Shown: positions 1 through 8,934, counted from the stretch's first letter. The stretch is DNA of 64,000 nucleotides from Phycisphaerae bacterium (GCA_028277645.1 JANQFV010000072.1:1-64000), one strand, 5' to 3'. Notes: a model not told the origin generated them from the letters alone. Numbers and translations are program-made.

Positions 1-1987
1 CCCACGGCTCGTCGAGCAGAATCGCTCGCCCTTCGGCCGTAATCCAGACGTGATCTATGCTCAATTCCCCCGGTAGCGTTCCGTCCGCTGCCGCTTCCCA
101 CAGTTCGGATGCCAGATCGTGCAGCCAGTGCCGCAACATTGCCCACGAAACGCGTTCTCCGTCTTCGATCAGTCGTGCCAGCGGCGTTCCCGGCGGCGCT
201 TCGAACGCCTCCCACGTCGCGTCGCCATCAGATACCGTCTGAAGCCATCGCGGCCGCCCGGCCCGCGTAACGTTCCGTCGTGCGACCGGCGTCTCCTCGC
301 TCGCGCTTCGTCGAAACAGCCAGATCCCGCGGCGGAGTACTGGGTCGACGGCGGCCAGCCAGGTCCCGCGAACTACCTCGCGAGCGATCGCGTACGGCCC
401 AAGTGACCGCCCATCGTCGACCGTCGTCTCGGTCGCAACCATCGGCCGCAGCGCTGGGCGTGGCACCCCCTTCCGTTGCACCACCACCCGCGTTCCGCTG
501 GCGTGATCCCAGAGCGTGGCGAAACCGTCTTCCCGCCGCGCCAGTAGCGCCAACAACCCCGGTATCCACGGACACAGGCACGCCGCCATCACAAACATCG
601 TCACGTGTATCGGCCCCATCTGCGGCCCGGGTAGCACCGCCATCATCAGCAGCGTGCGGACGCCCTCGCAACAGAGCACGGGTACGACAACCCGCAACAA
701 CGCGCGACCAACGCCCGGCGGGCGACCATCGGTCCGCACGACCCGCAGCCCCTTAAGCCACTTACCCAACCCGGCCCCCCAGATCCCTTCCGCCAGCCCG
801 AAGTACAGGAACCCCAGCCCGAACAGCAACAGGTAGTAGCGCGCGGCATACAACGTTGGGGCGAGCACCGGCCGAAGGAGCAGATCCTCCGGTCCCACCA
901 GCAGCATCAGCGCGACGTAGGGCGGCAGAAATCCGACCAGATAGTCGATCCACCCCGCCGGCGCCCTGACCTGCAGCGACGCCGGCTCCGGCTCCCCCGA
1001 GCTGTACGGCAGCAGCGCCGTTCGGAGCGCGGCGTAGTTCCCATACCGCGCATCCGGTTCTTTCGACAGGCACCGCGTCACGACGCGCGCTAGTCCCGGC
1101 GGCACGTCGGCACGCACCGCCGTCAGCGACGGCGGCTCCTGATTCACCGCGTTGGCGACGACCTGCACCGCGTTGTCACCCTCGAACGGTGCCTTGTCGG
1201 TAAGCAGCGTGAACAGCGTCGCACCAACCGAGTAGATGTCCGCCCGCACATCCAGCGCATCGCCGCGGAGTTGCTCCGGCGCCGCATACGCCGGCGTGCC
1301 CATGATCCTGCCGTGGGTGGTGATCAGCGTGTCCGTCTTCGCCAGCGTCGAGACCGACAGCCCGAAGTCGCCGACCTTCACCGAGCCGTCCGGGCACACG
1401 AAACAATTCGACGGCTTGATGTCGCGGTGCAGCACACCCTGCCCATGAGCGGATTCGAGGCCGGCGATCACGTCCAACACCGCATCAACCGCTTCGGCTA
1501 CCGGCAACGGCCCGCGCTGTTTGAGCTGGCCCTTCAACGTACCCGCGCCGGCGATCTCCATCGTGATGACCGGCAGCCCGTCGATCTCCTCGCTGCCGAA
1601 GATGTAGAGGCTGTTCGGGTGCGTGACGCGCGCCGCGAGCCGCCCTTCCCGCAGAAAACGCTGCCGCATCTCCGGCGTATCGAGCTGCTGCCCGAGCATC
1701 TTCAGCGCCAGTCGACGCCCCGTCGCGACGTGCTCGGCGTCGTATACCGTGCCCATACCCCCCCGGCCCAGCAGCCCGTGCAAACGGTACTCGCCGAAAT
1801 CACACGGAAACTCGGACGGCCCGAAACGCGACGGTGGCCCCGCCGGCGCCATCGACAAAGTCCGGGTCTGCTCGCCGGCGAGATCGATGGCGCCCGACAG
1901 CAGACAGGCCGGGCACAGTCGTTCACCGGTACCCGCGCGAATCTCCGCACCGCAATTCGGACACCGACCGATGTCGGAAGCGTTCAT
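1..1987 (-). CDS. Ser/Thr protein kinase with RDD membrane domain and C-terminal kinase-like lobe (partial)
   Basis: This reading frame is open from ATG at 1987 to the window edge (662 residues), so the C-terminus is missing. Residues 9-29 hold a CPNC...CPAC zinc-ribbon-like pair. A complete Hanks-type kinase follows: glycine loop GRGGMG (74-79), ATP lysine 96, catalytic loop HRDIKPSN (187-194), DFG (207-209) and APE (226-228), so it should be active. Residues 331-520 form a hydrophobic RDD-type region with several membrane helices. From about 530 a second, degenerate kinase-like lobe begins; no glycine loop or HRD is visible and the DFG position reads LLDEPW. The sigma factor gene lies just upstream on the same strand (71-base gap), so the two are probably co-transcribed. 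The role is presumably signalling at the membrane; the substrate is unknown. Confidence 0.9.
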   Translation of the reverse strand, partial: MNASDIGRCPNCGAEIRAGTGERLCPACLLSGAIDLAGEQTRTLSMAPAGPPSRFGPSEFPCDFGEYRLHGLLGRGGMGTVYDAEHVATGRRLALKMLGQQLDTPEMRQRFLREGRLAARVTHPNSLYIFGSEEIDGLPVITMEIAGAGTLKGQLKQRGPLPVAEAVDAVLDVIAGLESAHGQGVLHRDIKPSNCFVCPDGSVKVGDFGLSVSTLAKTDTLITTHGRIMGTPAYAAPEQLRGDALDVRADIYSVGATLFTLLTDKAPFEGDNAVQVVANAVNQEPPSLTAVRADVPPGLARVVTRCLSKEPDARYGNYAALRTALLPYSSGEPEPASLQVRAPAGWIDYLVGFLPPYVALMLLVGPEDLLLRPVLAPTLYAARYYLLLFGLGFLYFGLAEGIWGAGLGKWLKGLRVVRTDGRPPGVGRALLRVVVPVLCCEGVRTLLMMAVLPGPQMGPIHVTMFVMAACLCPWIPGLLALLARREDGFATLWDHASGTRVVVQRKGVPRPALRPMVATETTVDDGRSLGPYAIAREVVRGTWLAAVDPVLRRGIWLFRRSASEETPVARRNVTRAGRPRWLQTVSDGDATWEAFEAPPGTPLARLIEDGERVSWAMLRHWLHDLASELWEAAADGTLPGELSIDHVWITAEGRAILLDEPW

Positions 1988-2058
1988 GAATCCATCTCCA
2001 AAGCTGGCTTCATTCAACTCTTCCTGACAGATCCGGGCCGACAGGTTACGGGGCAATC

Positions 2059-2793
2059 TCACTGTTTCCGCAGAACTGCGACCAGATAACGCAGCTCGTC
2101 GTCGAGATCGGCGGCGTTGCTGACCGTTTCTGCGATCGCAGCCCGCAGCAGTTCCCGATAACGGCCGCGCAGTCGGTGTATCGCTACCCTAACGGCGTTC
2201 TCCGTCATCTTCAGATCCGCTGCGAGCGTTGCACGTGCAGCCGACTCCTCGCCCGTGAGGCTGCCCTTGAGCGCGTCGAAGTGCGCCCTCTTGCCCGCGT
2301 CGACCATCTCGTCGCGCAAGGTCCGCAGAGCGCCGGCGGTAACTTCCAGAGCCCATTCGCGGTCGAATACGTGTTCAGGTTCGTCTGACGAGTTCGCCGT
2401 CTGTGCGTAGCGCGCTTCGGGGCTGAGCGCGTCCCACTCAATCAATCTCAGACGACCGCCGCGTTTTTGCGCACGGGACTTGTGCCACTCGTTCGCCAGG
2501 AAGTGCTTTAGCGCACCGAGCAGATACGAGCGAAACCGTCCACGCTGCCGGTCCGCGGTCCCGAGCCCGCGCGTCTCGATAATCCGGGCGAAGAACGCCT
2601 GCGTGAGATCCTGCGCGTCTGTCGACGAGTACCCGCGATACCGCACGAACGCGTACAGCGGATACCAGTACGTCCGGCACAACTGCTCGAGCGCCGCCCG
2701 CGCGTGCGTAGCCTCCGCATCGTCGGCGTTTGCCGCGACGACCAGGCTCCATTGCGTAGTAGCGAAATCCCGCGGCTCGGTCAGATCGGACAT
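2059..2793 (-). CDS. ECF-type RNA polymerase sigma factor (planctomycete type)
   Basis: A 244-residue protein that starts MSDLTEPRDFATTQWSLV, the N-terminus usual for the large planctomycete ECF-like sigma group paired with Ser/Thr kinases. The region 2 core includes the stretch around DAQDLTQAFFARI. The C-terminal region-4-like helix-turn-helix contains MTENAVRVAIHRLRGRYREL, which would read the -35 element. It lies directly upstream of the kinase on the minus strand with a 71-base gap, which fits a sigma/kinase signalling pair in which phosphorylation controls the sigma factor. That control is inferred from family context; no anti-sigma gene is seen nearby. Confidence 0.9.
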   Translation of the reverse strand: MSDLTEPRDFATTQWSLVVAANADDAEATHARAALEQLCRTYWYPLYAFVRYRGYSSTDAQDLTQAFFARIIETRGLGTADRQRGRFRSYLLGALKHFLANEWHKSRAQKRGGRLRLIEWDALSPEARYAQTANSSDEPEHVFDREWALEVTAGALRTLRDEMVDAGKRAHFDALKGSLTGEESAARATLAADLKMTENAVRVAIHRLRGRYRELLRAAIAETVSNAADLDDELRYLVAVLRKQ

Positions 2794-3019
2794 GCGGTTA
2801 TCGTACCGGCAAGCTGCTAAGCGTGGACATCGTGCTGGGTGAGCGGACTGCGAAGGCTGGGGATGACCGCTATCGGACCATTGAACGCCCGCGCGCCTGG
2901 TGCGCAGCTCTTGCCACGCACGGCGGTGCTTATCGGCTCTGGCGCTGATGCCGCCATCAAGGGGCCGTCCAAGCTGGTCGATGCACTATTGGCCGCGCTG
3001 GCACCCACTGAGGAGACGT

Positions 3020-3526
3020 ATGAAGCGAGGCTACCGACGAATCTGCGCGCCGCCGTCCCACGGTGCGCCGCCCCTGCGCGCGTTCTCGCTCGTCGAGCTG
3101 CTGCTCGTGGTGGCCATCATCAGCATCTTCTCGGTGATGGCGATCCCGCGGTTTGCCAACTCCCTGACGCTGCACCGCGTGGATCAGGCCGCCCGGCGGA
3201 TTGCCGCAGACCTGGAACTTGCCCGCCGGCATGCCACGATTACCAGCCGGACCGTCACCTTCCGCATCCGCGAGACTGGAGACTCCGGCTACGAGCTTAT
3301 CAACATCAAGCACCCCGATCGCCCGGCGAGTCCGTACGTCGTCTCGTTCGAACAGGATTGCTTCGGGGCTGAGCTGGTCACGCACGATCTGAACAGCGAC
3401 CTTGATCTGGTTTTCGACATCTACGGCTTCCCCGACAGCGCCGCGCAGATCCTGATCTGCATCGGCGATCACCAGCGCCGTCTCGACGTGGACGCCCTGA
3501 CAGGAGACGTCAGCGTTACCGAGTGA
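3020..3526 (+). CDS. GspH/FimT-like pseudopilin
   Basis: A 168-residue protein. The start at 3020 is chosen over a longer frame because AGGAG lies nine bases upstream and because it places the prepilin leader FSLVELLLVVAIIS near the N-terminus. The leader is a cleavage/methylation signal for prepilin peptidase followed by a hydrophobic helix. The alanine/arginine-rich helix and beta-rich C-terminal half resemble GspH/FimT minor pseudopilins of type II secretion or type IV pili. It is the first of four consecutive pseudopilin-like genes on this strand, with 27 bases to the next. It probably helps prime or cap the pseudopilus. Confidence 0.85.
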   Translation: MKRGYRRICAPPSHGAPPLRAFSLVELLLVVAIISIFSVMAIPRFANSLTLHRVDQAARRIAADLELARRHATITSRTVTFRIRETGDSGYELINIKHPDRPASPYVVSFEQDCFGAELVTHDLNSDLDLVFDIYGFPDSAAQILICIGDHQRRLDVDALTGDVSVTE

Positions 3527-3553
3527 CCCCGGCGATTCGAGCAATACGGACTG

Positions 3554-4687
3554 ATGATGAAACCCTCCCGCCAACGTGCCGCCTTCACGCTCGTCGAGCT
3601 GGTGATCGCCATGACGATCATGACGATTCTCGTCGGCGGCATGGCCTCGGCCGTATTGCTCGCCACGCAGGCGCTGCCGGGCGAAGCGGATGCGAGCAAC
3701 CGCAGCCAGGAGGCGATCGAGGCGGTGGAGCAGATAGGCCGTGACGTCGAGCTGGCCGTCTCGCTCGTGCGCACCGACGCCGACGCCATCGAGTTTACCG
3801 TGCCCGACCGCGGCCACGGTGTCTCGGGCGATGAGACCATCATCTACCAATGGTCCGGCGTCCCGGGCGACCCGCTCACGTACAGCTATAACAGTAGTGC
3901 GGCCATCACGCTATGCGAGGACGTACAGGAACTGTCGCTCGAATACGTGATAGCAACCATGCCGCTTACCAACACGCCGCGCGTGCTGTTGATTGTCAAG
4001 GACGCGGACTTCATGCCAAGCGCGCAAGATCTGGCGCGCGAAGAAATGATACAGAGGTGGGGGTTCTCGGTCCGGATGATATCGGCGTTCTACCACAGCT
4101 TTTATGTCGACGATCAGATAGACGATTACGACGTAATCTATATTTCCGAAACTGTATGGTCACCGGACGTGGAGAGCATCAACGCCAATCTGTCCGTCGG
4201 CGTCGTGATTGAGGAGGGCTATCTGTACGACAATTTCGGATTCTCACAGGGATTCCATTCCAACTACAGCAATGACGAGATCTGGGTCACAGACGATTCG
4301 CACGAAATCACGCGCGATCTTGGAATCGGAGCGACGCCGATCTTCGATTACTACCAGCGACACGTATATGCCTACGGCACGCTCGCGCCTGGCGCAAAGG
4401 TGCTCTCACAATGGCCCGGCTATGAACCGACCACCGTCGTGCTCGACGCCGGGGGCAAGCTCTATGGTGGTGGAATCGCCAACGCCCGGCGCGTGGCACT
4501 GCCGTGGGGCAGCGACAACTTCGAGATCACCGGCTTGGCTGAGAACGGCCAACTCTTGATGCAGCGCGCGATCGAATGGGCCGCCGCTCCAGTGGCCGTA
4601 GAGGGCGTGAAGATAACGCTCCAACTCGGATCAGATCCGAGCGGCCGGGCAACGACCCAGGTGCAACTGCTCAATCTGCCGGAGTAA
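3554..4687 (+). CDS. GspJ-like pseudopilin with an inserted flavodoxin/GATase-like domain
   Basis: A 377-residue protein. Residues 10-40 form a prepilin leader (AFTLVELVIAMTIM). Residues 41-140 and the last 30 (348-377, a beta-hairpin ending QLLNLPE) look like the two halves of a GspJ-type minor pseudopilin. Between them, about residues 143-347, is an extra alpha/beta domain starting VLLIVKDADFMP, with DDYDVIYISETV and later YGTLAPGAKVL. This layout resembles the ThuA-like or class I glutamine-amidotransferase-like fold found in many planctomycete exported proteins, but no Cys-His-Glu triad is obvious, so a binding role is as likely as catalysis. The stop is two bases before the next gene. 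The pseudopilin call is firm; the insert's family is inferred. Confidence 0.82.
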   Translation: MMKPSRQRAAFTLVELVIAMTIMTILVGGMASAVLLATQALPGEADASNRSQEAIEAVEQIGRDVELAVSLVRTDADAIEFTVPDRGHGVSGDETIIYQWSGVPGDPLTYSYNSSAAITLCEDVQELSLEYVIATMPLTNTPRVLLIVKDADFMPSAQDLAREEMIQRWGFSVRMISAFYHSFYVDDQIDDYDVIYISETVWSPDVESINANLSVGVVIEEGYLYDNFGFSQGFHSNYSNDEIWVTDDSHEITRDLGIGATPIFDYYQRHVYAYGTLAPGAKVLSQWPGYEPTTVVLDAGGKLYGGGIANARRVALPWGSDNFEITGLAENGQLLMQRAIEWAAAPVAVEGVKITLQLGSDPSGRATTQVQLLNLPE

Positions 4688-4689
4688 CG

Positions 4690-6069
4690 ATGATCGCCCG
4701 CAAGCTTGTTCACTGTGGCTGTACCGCCCCACACCGCGGCCTCACGCTGATCGAGATGGTTATCTCCACGGCGCTCGTCAGCATTCTGCTCGTCGCCGCC
4801 CTCAGTGCCGTCGGCCTGAGCCGGCGCACGGATCAGCGTGTCGAGCAGATGTCGCGCGGTACGCTGCTGGCCGAGGAACTGATGGCGGAGATCCTCACCC
4901 AGGAGTACGCCGACCCGGTGTTGCTGCGAACGCTAGGCGGCGAAATCCTCGTCGACGGCAAGAAGTTTGACGCCATTCTGGGCGCGGAAGTGGATGAGAA
5001 CGCCACCGGTAACCGCAGCCTGTTCGATGATGTTGACGACTACCACGGCTGGATCGCGTCGCCGCCGCAGGAGAAAGACGGCACCGAGATGACGTACCTG
5101 GAAGGCTGGCAGCGCAGCGTGTACGTCAAGTACGTAAAGGCTGACGACCCCAATGTCCCTAAGAATCGGGACGAGGGCGCCAAGCTCATCACTGTCACGG
5201 TCACGCACGACGAGATTCCCGCTGTTGAGCTGATCGCCCTGCGCATACTGACCACACTGCCCACCGAGGCGTGCTGCCTGAACAACGGCATGTGCATTGA
5301 GGTGTTGGCGGATCAGTGCATTGCATTCGGCGGCGAGCCGCAGGGCACCGGTAATGACTGCCTCTCCGACGCGTGCGCTTCAGTTGGACCACTGGTGGCC
5401 CACTGGACCTGTGACGAAAATGCCGGAGACACGATCACCGACGAAGTCAACGATCTAGTTGGCACGCTGCACGGTACGGGTTGGGGCGGAGGGAAGTTTG
5501 GCGACGCACTCAAGTTCGACGGAAATAACGACTACGCCGAGATCCCGCACACGGATGAGTTCCTACTCGACGCCGGGACGTTCGCGTTCTGGTTCCACGG
5601 CGATTTTGTTACCGGGCGCCGCGGCCTCGTGTCGAAAGACTCGCAGTACTACGACACTGGTGGGCACCTGTTCATCTATCTCGAGTCCGAACGCGTCGAG
5701 GCCAGGTTGCAAAGTGTCGATGCGGATTACACGCTCATATCGGGCACGGTCGAGAAAAACACGTGGTACCACGTGGCGCTCACCTTTGGCCCGGACGGCA
5801 TGACGCTCTATCTGGACGGCACGCCGGTGGACACGGACCCGTATGGCGGCGGCCTGGGCACCACGTCCGGCGGGGCGGGCAACTACGAGCCGATCGCGCT
5901 GGGCGCCAACAGTTGGGCCAGCGGCGACCAACAGATCATGCCGTTGCAGGATTACTTCGACGGCAAGATCGACGATTTTCGCATTTTCAACTACGCGTTG
6001 AGTGTCGAAGAGATCGCGTTATTGATGTCCGGTGTCGACCCGGATCAGGTACCGATGGAACGCAAGTGA
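4690..6069 (+). CDS. GspI-like pseudopilin fused to a cysteine module and a LamG domain
   Basis: A 459-residue protein starting at ATG 4690, two bases after the preceding stop. Residues 15-45 are a prepilin leader and helix (GLTLIEMVISTALVSILLVA), and the next 140 residues are GspI-like. Residues 194-230 form a cysteine module (CCLNNGMC ... DQC ... DC ... AC) of the same kind as the four in the secreted protein at 10881-13907. Residues 234-450 are a concanavalin/LamG-type jelly roll: GDALKFDGNNDYAEIP, the NTWYHVALTF strand and the IDDFRIFNYALSVEEI end are typical. LamG domains bind glycans or proteins, so this pseudopilin probably displays a binding head outside the inner membrane. Confidence 0.88.
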   Translation: MIARKLVHCGCTAPHRGLTLIEMVISTALVSILLVAALSAVGLSRRTDQRVEQMSRGTLLAEELMAEILTQEYADPVLLRTLGGEILVDGKKFDAILGAEVDENATGNRSLFDDVDDYHGWIASPPQEKDGTEMTYLEGWQRSVYVKYVKADDPNVPKNRDEGAKLITVTVTHDEIPAVELIALRILTTLPTEACCLNNGMCIEVLADQCIAFGGEPQGTGNDCLSDACASVGPLVAHWTCDENAGDTITDEVNDLVGTLHGTGWGGGKFGDALKFDGNNDYAEIPHTDEFLLDAGTFAFWFHGDFVTGRRGLVSKDSQYYDTGGHLFIYLESERVEARLQSVDADYTLISGTVEKNTWYHVALTFGPDGMTLYLDGTPVDTDPYGGGLGTTSGGAGNYEPIALGANSWASGDQQIMPLQDYFDGKIDDFRIFNYALSVEEIALLMSGVDPDQVPMERK

Positions 6070-6143
6070 GGTGGGCGCCGTGCGCGATTGACGCGTCGCC
6101 CGCGACGCTACGCCGGAACGCCACCTGTTGGAGCACGAAGACT

Positions 6144-7055
6144 ATGCCTCGTGCAGCATTCCGCTTTCGTCGCAGTGGCGTGGCCTATGTCTTCTTCCTG
6201 GGCACGGCGTTGCTCGTGGTGGTGATCGGCATTTCCGCCCTCACGCTGGGCCGCGTGCAGCTCCGCTCGGCCGAAGATCTGACCGACAGCGCGCAGGCAC
6301 GGCTGTACGCCCGGGCGGCCATCGAGCAAGTGCTGCTCACGCTCTTCAGTAACAGTACCTGGCGCGACAGCGTGCCGCACGACGCGTGGAAGATGCCTGC
6401 GGCAATTGGCGACGGCACGTACGCGTGGCGCATCGTGGATGAGCGCAACGACAACTTCACCGCTAACCGCAACGCCCCCGTGCGGATCTACGGCACCGGA
6501 ACGTCCGGCGCCGCGAACTGGACCTACAGCGTTCTCGTGCAGCCGCCGCTCGAGTCCCTGCCAACGAGCATCATCGTTAACGGCGACATGGAGAGCGGCG
6601 CCGCGGAACCCTGGTGGTCGTATGGCGACTGTGTTCTGGAAATGACCAGCAACACGGACGAGTACTACAGCGGGACATACGGGATGATGGTCAAGAACCG
6701 CATCGACACGTGGGCTGGGCCGCGGCAGACCGTCACGGTCCAGCAAGGCCAGTCGTGCGCAGGGCAAATGTGGATCCGGATGAAGAACGAACCTGAATAC
6801 GTCCAGTTTCTCCTGGGGATCGAAACCGAATTCGGCTGGGAGTGGTTCACGCTGGCGGACACGCAGGTGGGTACGAATTGGACACAACTCACCGGAACGG
6901 TTACGCCGACCTGGTCGGGCACGCTAATCAGCGCCTTGCTGAAAGTCGAGACGACGATTGAGAAGAAGGACTTCTTCATGGACGACGTCAGTTTCGCACC
7001 GGCGCCCAGCGCGACAGGCATTATCCCAGGCACGTGGCAACGGGAAGCGCAGTGA
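6144..7055 (+). CDS. GspK/PilX-like pseudopilin fused to a carbohydrate-binding-module-like domain
   Basis: A 303-residue protein. ATG 6144 is chosen because it places the hydrophobic helix (GVAYVFFLGTALLVVVIGIS) at residues 12-31; the longer upstream frame overlaps the preceding gene. The leader lacks the usual Phe-Thr-Leu but matches the looser GspK/PilX start, and residues 40-120 include an ARLYARAAIEQ helix. From about 141 (IIVNGDMESGAAEPWWSYGD) to 286 lies a beta-sandwich like CBM4/9 modules, with FMDDVSFAPAP as the usual final strand. It is the fourth pseudopilin gene in the row, 74 bases after the previous one. The fold of the C-terminal half is inferred from pattern only. Confidence 0.8.
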   Translation: MPRAAFRFRRSGVAYVFFLGTALLVVVIGISALTLGRVQLRSAEDLTDSAQARLYARAAIEQVLLTLFSNSTWRDSVPHDAWKMPAAIGDGTYAWRIVDERNDNFTANRNAPVRIYGTGTSGAANWTYSVLVQPPLESLPTSIIVNGDMESGAAEPWWSYGDCVLEMTSNTDEYYSGTYGMMVKNRIDTWAGPRQTVTVQQGQSCAGQMWIRMKNEPEYVQFLLGIETEFGWEWFTLADTQVGTNWTQLTGTVTPTWSGTLISALLKVETTIEKKDFFMDDVSFAPAPSATGIIPGTWQREAQ

Positions 7056-7148
7056 GCCAGGAATGCAGTGCCACCGGCCGACGCGTGGAAGTGGACGGTG
7101 GCGATGTGAAATTCGACATGTACTAGCTGTCAGATTGTGCGTGGCACG

Positions 7149-7553
7149 ATGAACAGCCAGCCGACAGACATACATCATGCGACAATCGAAACGATACTCG
7201 TTGCCGACGACAACGAAACCTACCGGCGGTTCGTCGAATTGCAGATGCGGGCGGCCGGATGGAACTGCCTCTCCGCTTCCAGCCACGCCGAGGCGCTCAA
7301 GGATTTTCAGCAGCACCCCGAGATCAGCGTCATCCTGCTCGATTATATGATGTACGGCACGCCCCCGGACGCCTTCCTGAAACAACTTCGCGAGTGTGGG
7401 CGCAACCTGCGGGTGATCGGCCATAGCAGCATGGACCACCGCGAAGACTTCGCCGCTCTGGGCGTCCCGGAGTTCTTCGCAAAACCGCTACGTGTTGAGG
7501 ACCTGTGCCAGGCACTCCGCGCGAACGTCGCCGATGCGGGAAACGCACCGTAA
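7149..7553 (+). CDS. stand-alone response-regulator receiver domain
   Basis: A 134-residue protein that is a single receiver domain. The acidic pair is Asp20-Asp21 (LVADDN), the phosphoacceptor Asp65 (VILLDYMM), the switch Ser93/94 (GHSSM) and the conserved lysine Lys112 (FAKPL). There is no output domain, so it may act by protein-protein contact or in a phosphorelay. An in-frame GTG at 7137 would add four residues. It sits 93 bases after the pseudopilin operon on the same strand, which suggests, but does not prove, a link to the control of that apparatus. No histidine kinase gene is seen nearby. Confidence 0.88.
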   Translation: MNSQPTDIHHATIETILVADDNETYRRFVELQMRAAGWNCLSASSHAEALKDFQQHPEISVILLDYMMYGTPPDAFLKQLRECGRNLRVIGHSSMDHREDFAALGVPEFFAKPLRVEDLCQALRANVADAGNAP

Positions 7554-7562
7554 CGCCAGGAC

Positions 7563-7636
7563 TGGGCGGCGAGGGACTCGAACCCACGACCTTCTCGGTG
7601 TAAGCGAGACGCTCTAGCCAGCTGAGCTAGCCGCCC
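7563..7636 (-). tRNA. tRNA-Val (anticodon TAC)
   Basis: On the minus strand the sequence folds as a full cloverleaf of 74 bases: a seven-base-pair acceptor stem (GGGCGGC with GCCGCCC) and discriminator A, a D arm starting TAGCTC, an anticodon stem TCTCG/CGAGA with loop CTTACAC (anticodon TAC), and a T loop TTCGAGT. One T-T mismatch lies in the T stem. CCA is not encoded. Confidence 0.95.
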
Positions 7637-7649
7637 TCATTCCACCTGC

Positions 7650-7678
7650 ATTGTGCGGACGCGACGCTTGCGTCGCAA
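7650..7678 (-). promoter_or_regulatory. probable promoter of tRNA-Val
   Basis: Upstream of the tRNA on the minus strand is a -35-like TTGCGA (7673-7678), 17 bases, then a -10-like CACAAT (7650-7655), 13 bases before the mature 5' end. The spacing is ideal for a housekeeping sigma factor. A 16-base palindrome (GCGACGC TT GCGTCGC, 7661-7676) overlaps the spacer and -35. Confidence 0.45.
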
Positions 7679-8120
7679 GGGCGGCACCTGCCCCCACACC
7701 CCACGGCGGGAAACACAGGTTTCTTCGGCCTATGAGCTGGAAACCGCGGCGGGCACGCACACATTTCCTATGGGGCCGGCATTTGCGACCGATAGCATCG
7801 CCTCGCGGAAGCCCCAGAGAGCCCGCCCACGCCCGAATCGTAATCGCGCACAACTCTTCCACTCGGACGCTTGATTTTCGGAATCCGGGGGGCCTAAGAC
7901 TTGGATGTAGAGGGATCAACGCTCTACGCCATCAACAGATCCCGAGCGGTAATCGGGCCGTCCTGCTGCCGGATGCGCAGCGGTGATCGAGGCGTAGACC
8001 GAGGGTGCTGGCTCGCGAACGAGCCGGGCCGTTGGTGCGGGCGCGGTGCGCCCGGGGCAAAAGAGGCATGGTCGGCTGCGGCGTTCCGTCGCCGCGTCGG
8101 CGCTTCCTTGGAGTGCGTGC
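7679..8120. other. non-coding stretch before the PEP-CTERM gene
   Basis: About 440 bases between tRNA-Val and the next gene. Several short frames cross it on both strands, but none has a ribosome-binding site, a recognisable protein pattern or consistent codon use. The likely leader and promoter of the gene at 8121 must lie here, but I see no clear -35/-10 pair. Confidence 0.4.
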
Positions 8121-8858
8121 ATGCACCGGTGGAAACAACTGGCATTGGTTCTCACGCTGGCGATTTCCAGCTCGCTCGCCTCGGCCGAGACGATCGGTGA
8201 CCTGCTGTTCGACAACTATCTGCCCAACGGCAGTGGGGGCTGGGACGGCGTGAGCTTTTTCTCTTCGGAGCTGACGGCTGCCGTCGCAACCGGCGACGAT
8301 CCGGAACCCGGGTCATGGGCGGCCGACGACGCCGTGTTCGCCGAGCAGGTCATCGTGCAGGAAATCGAGTGGCTGGGTCTGTTCAAGACCGGCTACGAGT
8401 ACGTGGCCGAAGTGCTGATCATGGATGACGAATTCGTCGAGGTGGCCCAGTTCGAGGGACTCGATTTCGAGGCCATCGAGACCGGCGAAACGTTCTTCGG
8501 TCTCCAGCGGTACGACGGTAGCGTCGAACTGCCGGATGATGGACTCGTCCTGGACGCCGGACACTACTACGTCGCGGTGCGGCTCGAAAACCGTACTGCC
8601 GGCGGCGCACTCGGCGGCGGGCGCAATGTGATGCTCGGCACGAGCACCGGTGATCCGAACGCCCCCACGAATCCCGCCGGCCTCACCGAAGGTGCCGTGA
8701 AGATACCAGCGTTCGGCTATGACGATTGGACGCTGATCAGTGACACCGGCCAAGATCCGGTCGATTATGCCTACCGCATCTACGGCGAAGTCGTGCCTGA
8801 GCCGTCCGCACTATTTCTGATTCTCTCCGGCGTCGTTTTTGCACGACGCCGACAGTAG
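8121..8858 (+). CDS. exported protein with PEP-CTERM sorting signal
   Basis: A 245-residue protein. ATG 8121 has TTGGAG upstream and gives a clean signal peptide (WKQLALVLTLAISSSLASA). The mature part is acidic and beta-rich, with no catalytic motif recognised. The C-terminus is a classic PEP-CTERM signal: VPEPSALFLIL, a short hydrophobic stretch, then ARRRQ. Such proteins are cut and anchored or released by an exosortase in bacteria that make exopolysaccharide. No exosortase is in this window; the sugar transferase at 16693-17346 is the nearest exopolysaccharide-type gene. A strong terminator follows the stop. Confidence 0.85.
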   Translation: MHRWKQLALVLTLAISSSLASAETIGDLLFDNYLPNGSGGWDGVSFFSSELTAAVATGDDPEPGSWAADDAVFAEQVIVQEIEWLGLFKTGYEYVAEVLIMDDEFVEVAQFEGLDFEAIETGETFFGLQRYDGSVELPDDGLVLDAGHYYVAVRLENRTAGGALGGGRNVMLGTSTGDPNAPTNPAGLTEGAVKIPAFGYDDWTLISDTGQDPVDYAYRIYGEVVPEPSALFLILSGVVFARRRQ

Positions 8859-8882
8859 CCAGCTTCCGGCTTATACCATCGC

Positions 8883-8934
8883 AAAGACCGCCGTACCGCG
8901 TGCGTCCCAACACGCGTTTCGGCGGTCTTTTTTG
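8883..8934 (+). terminator. Rho-independent terminator
   Basis: AAAGACCGCCG (8883-8893) pairs with CGGCGGTCTTT (8920-8930), and a T run follows. The loop contains a second small inverted repeat (CGCGTG/CACGCG). It ends the PEP-CTERM transcript. Confidence 0.85.
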
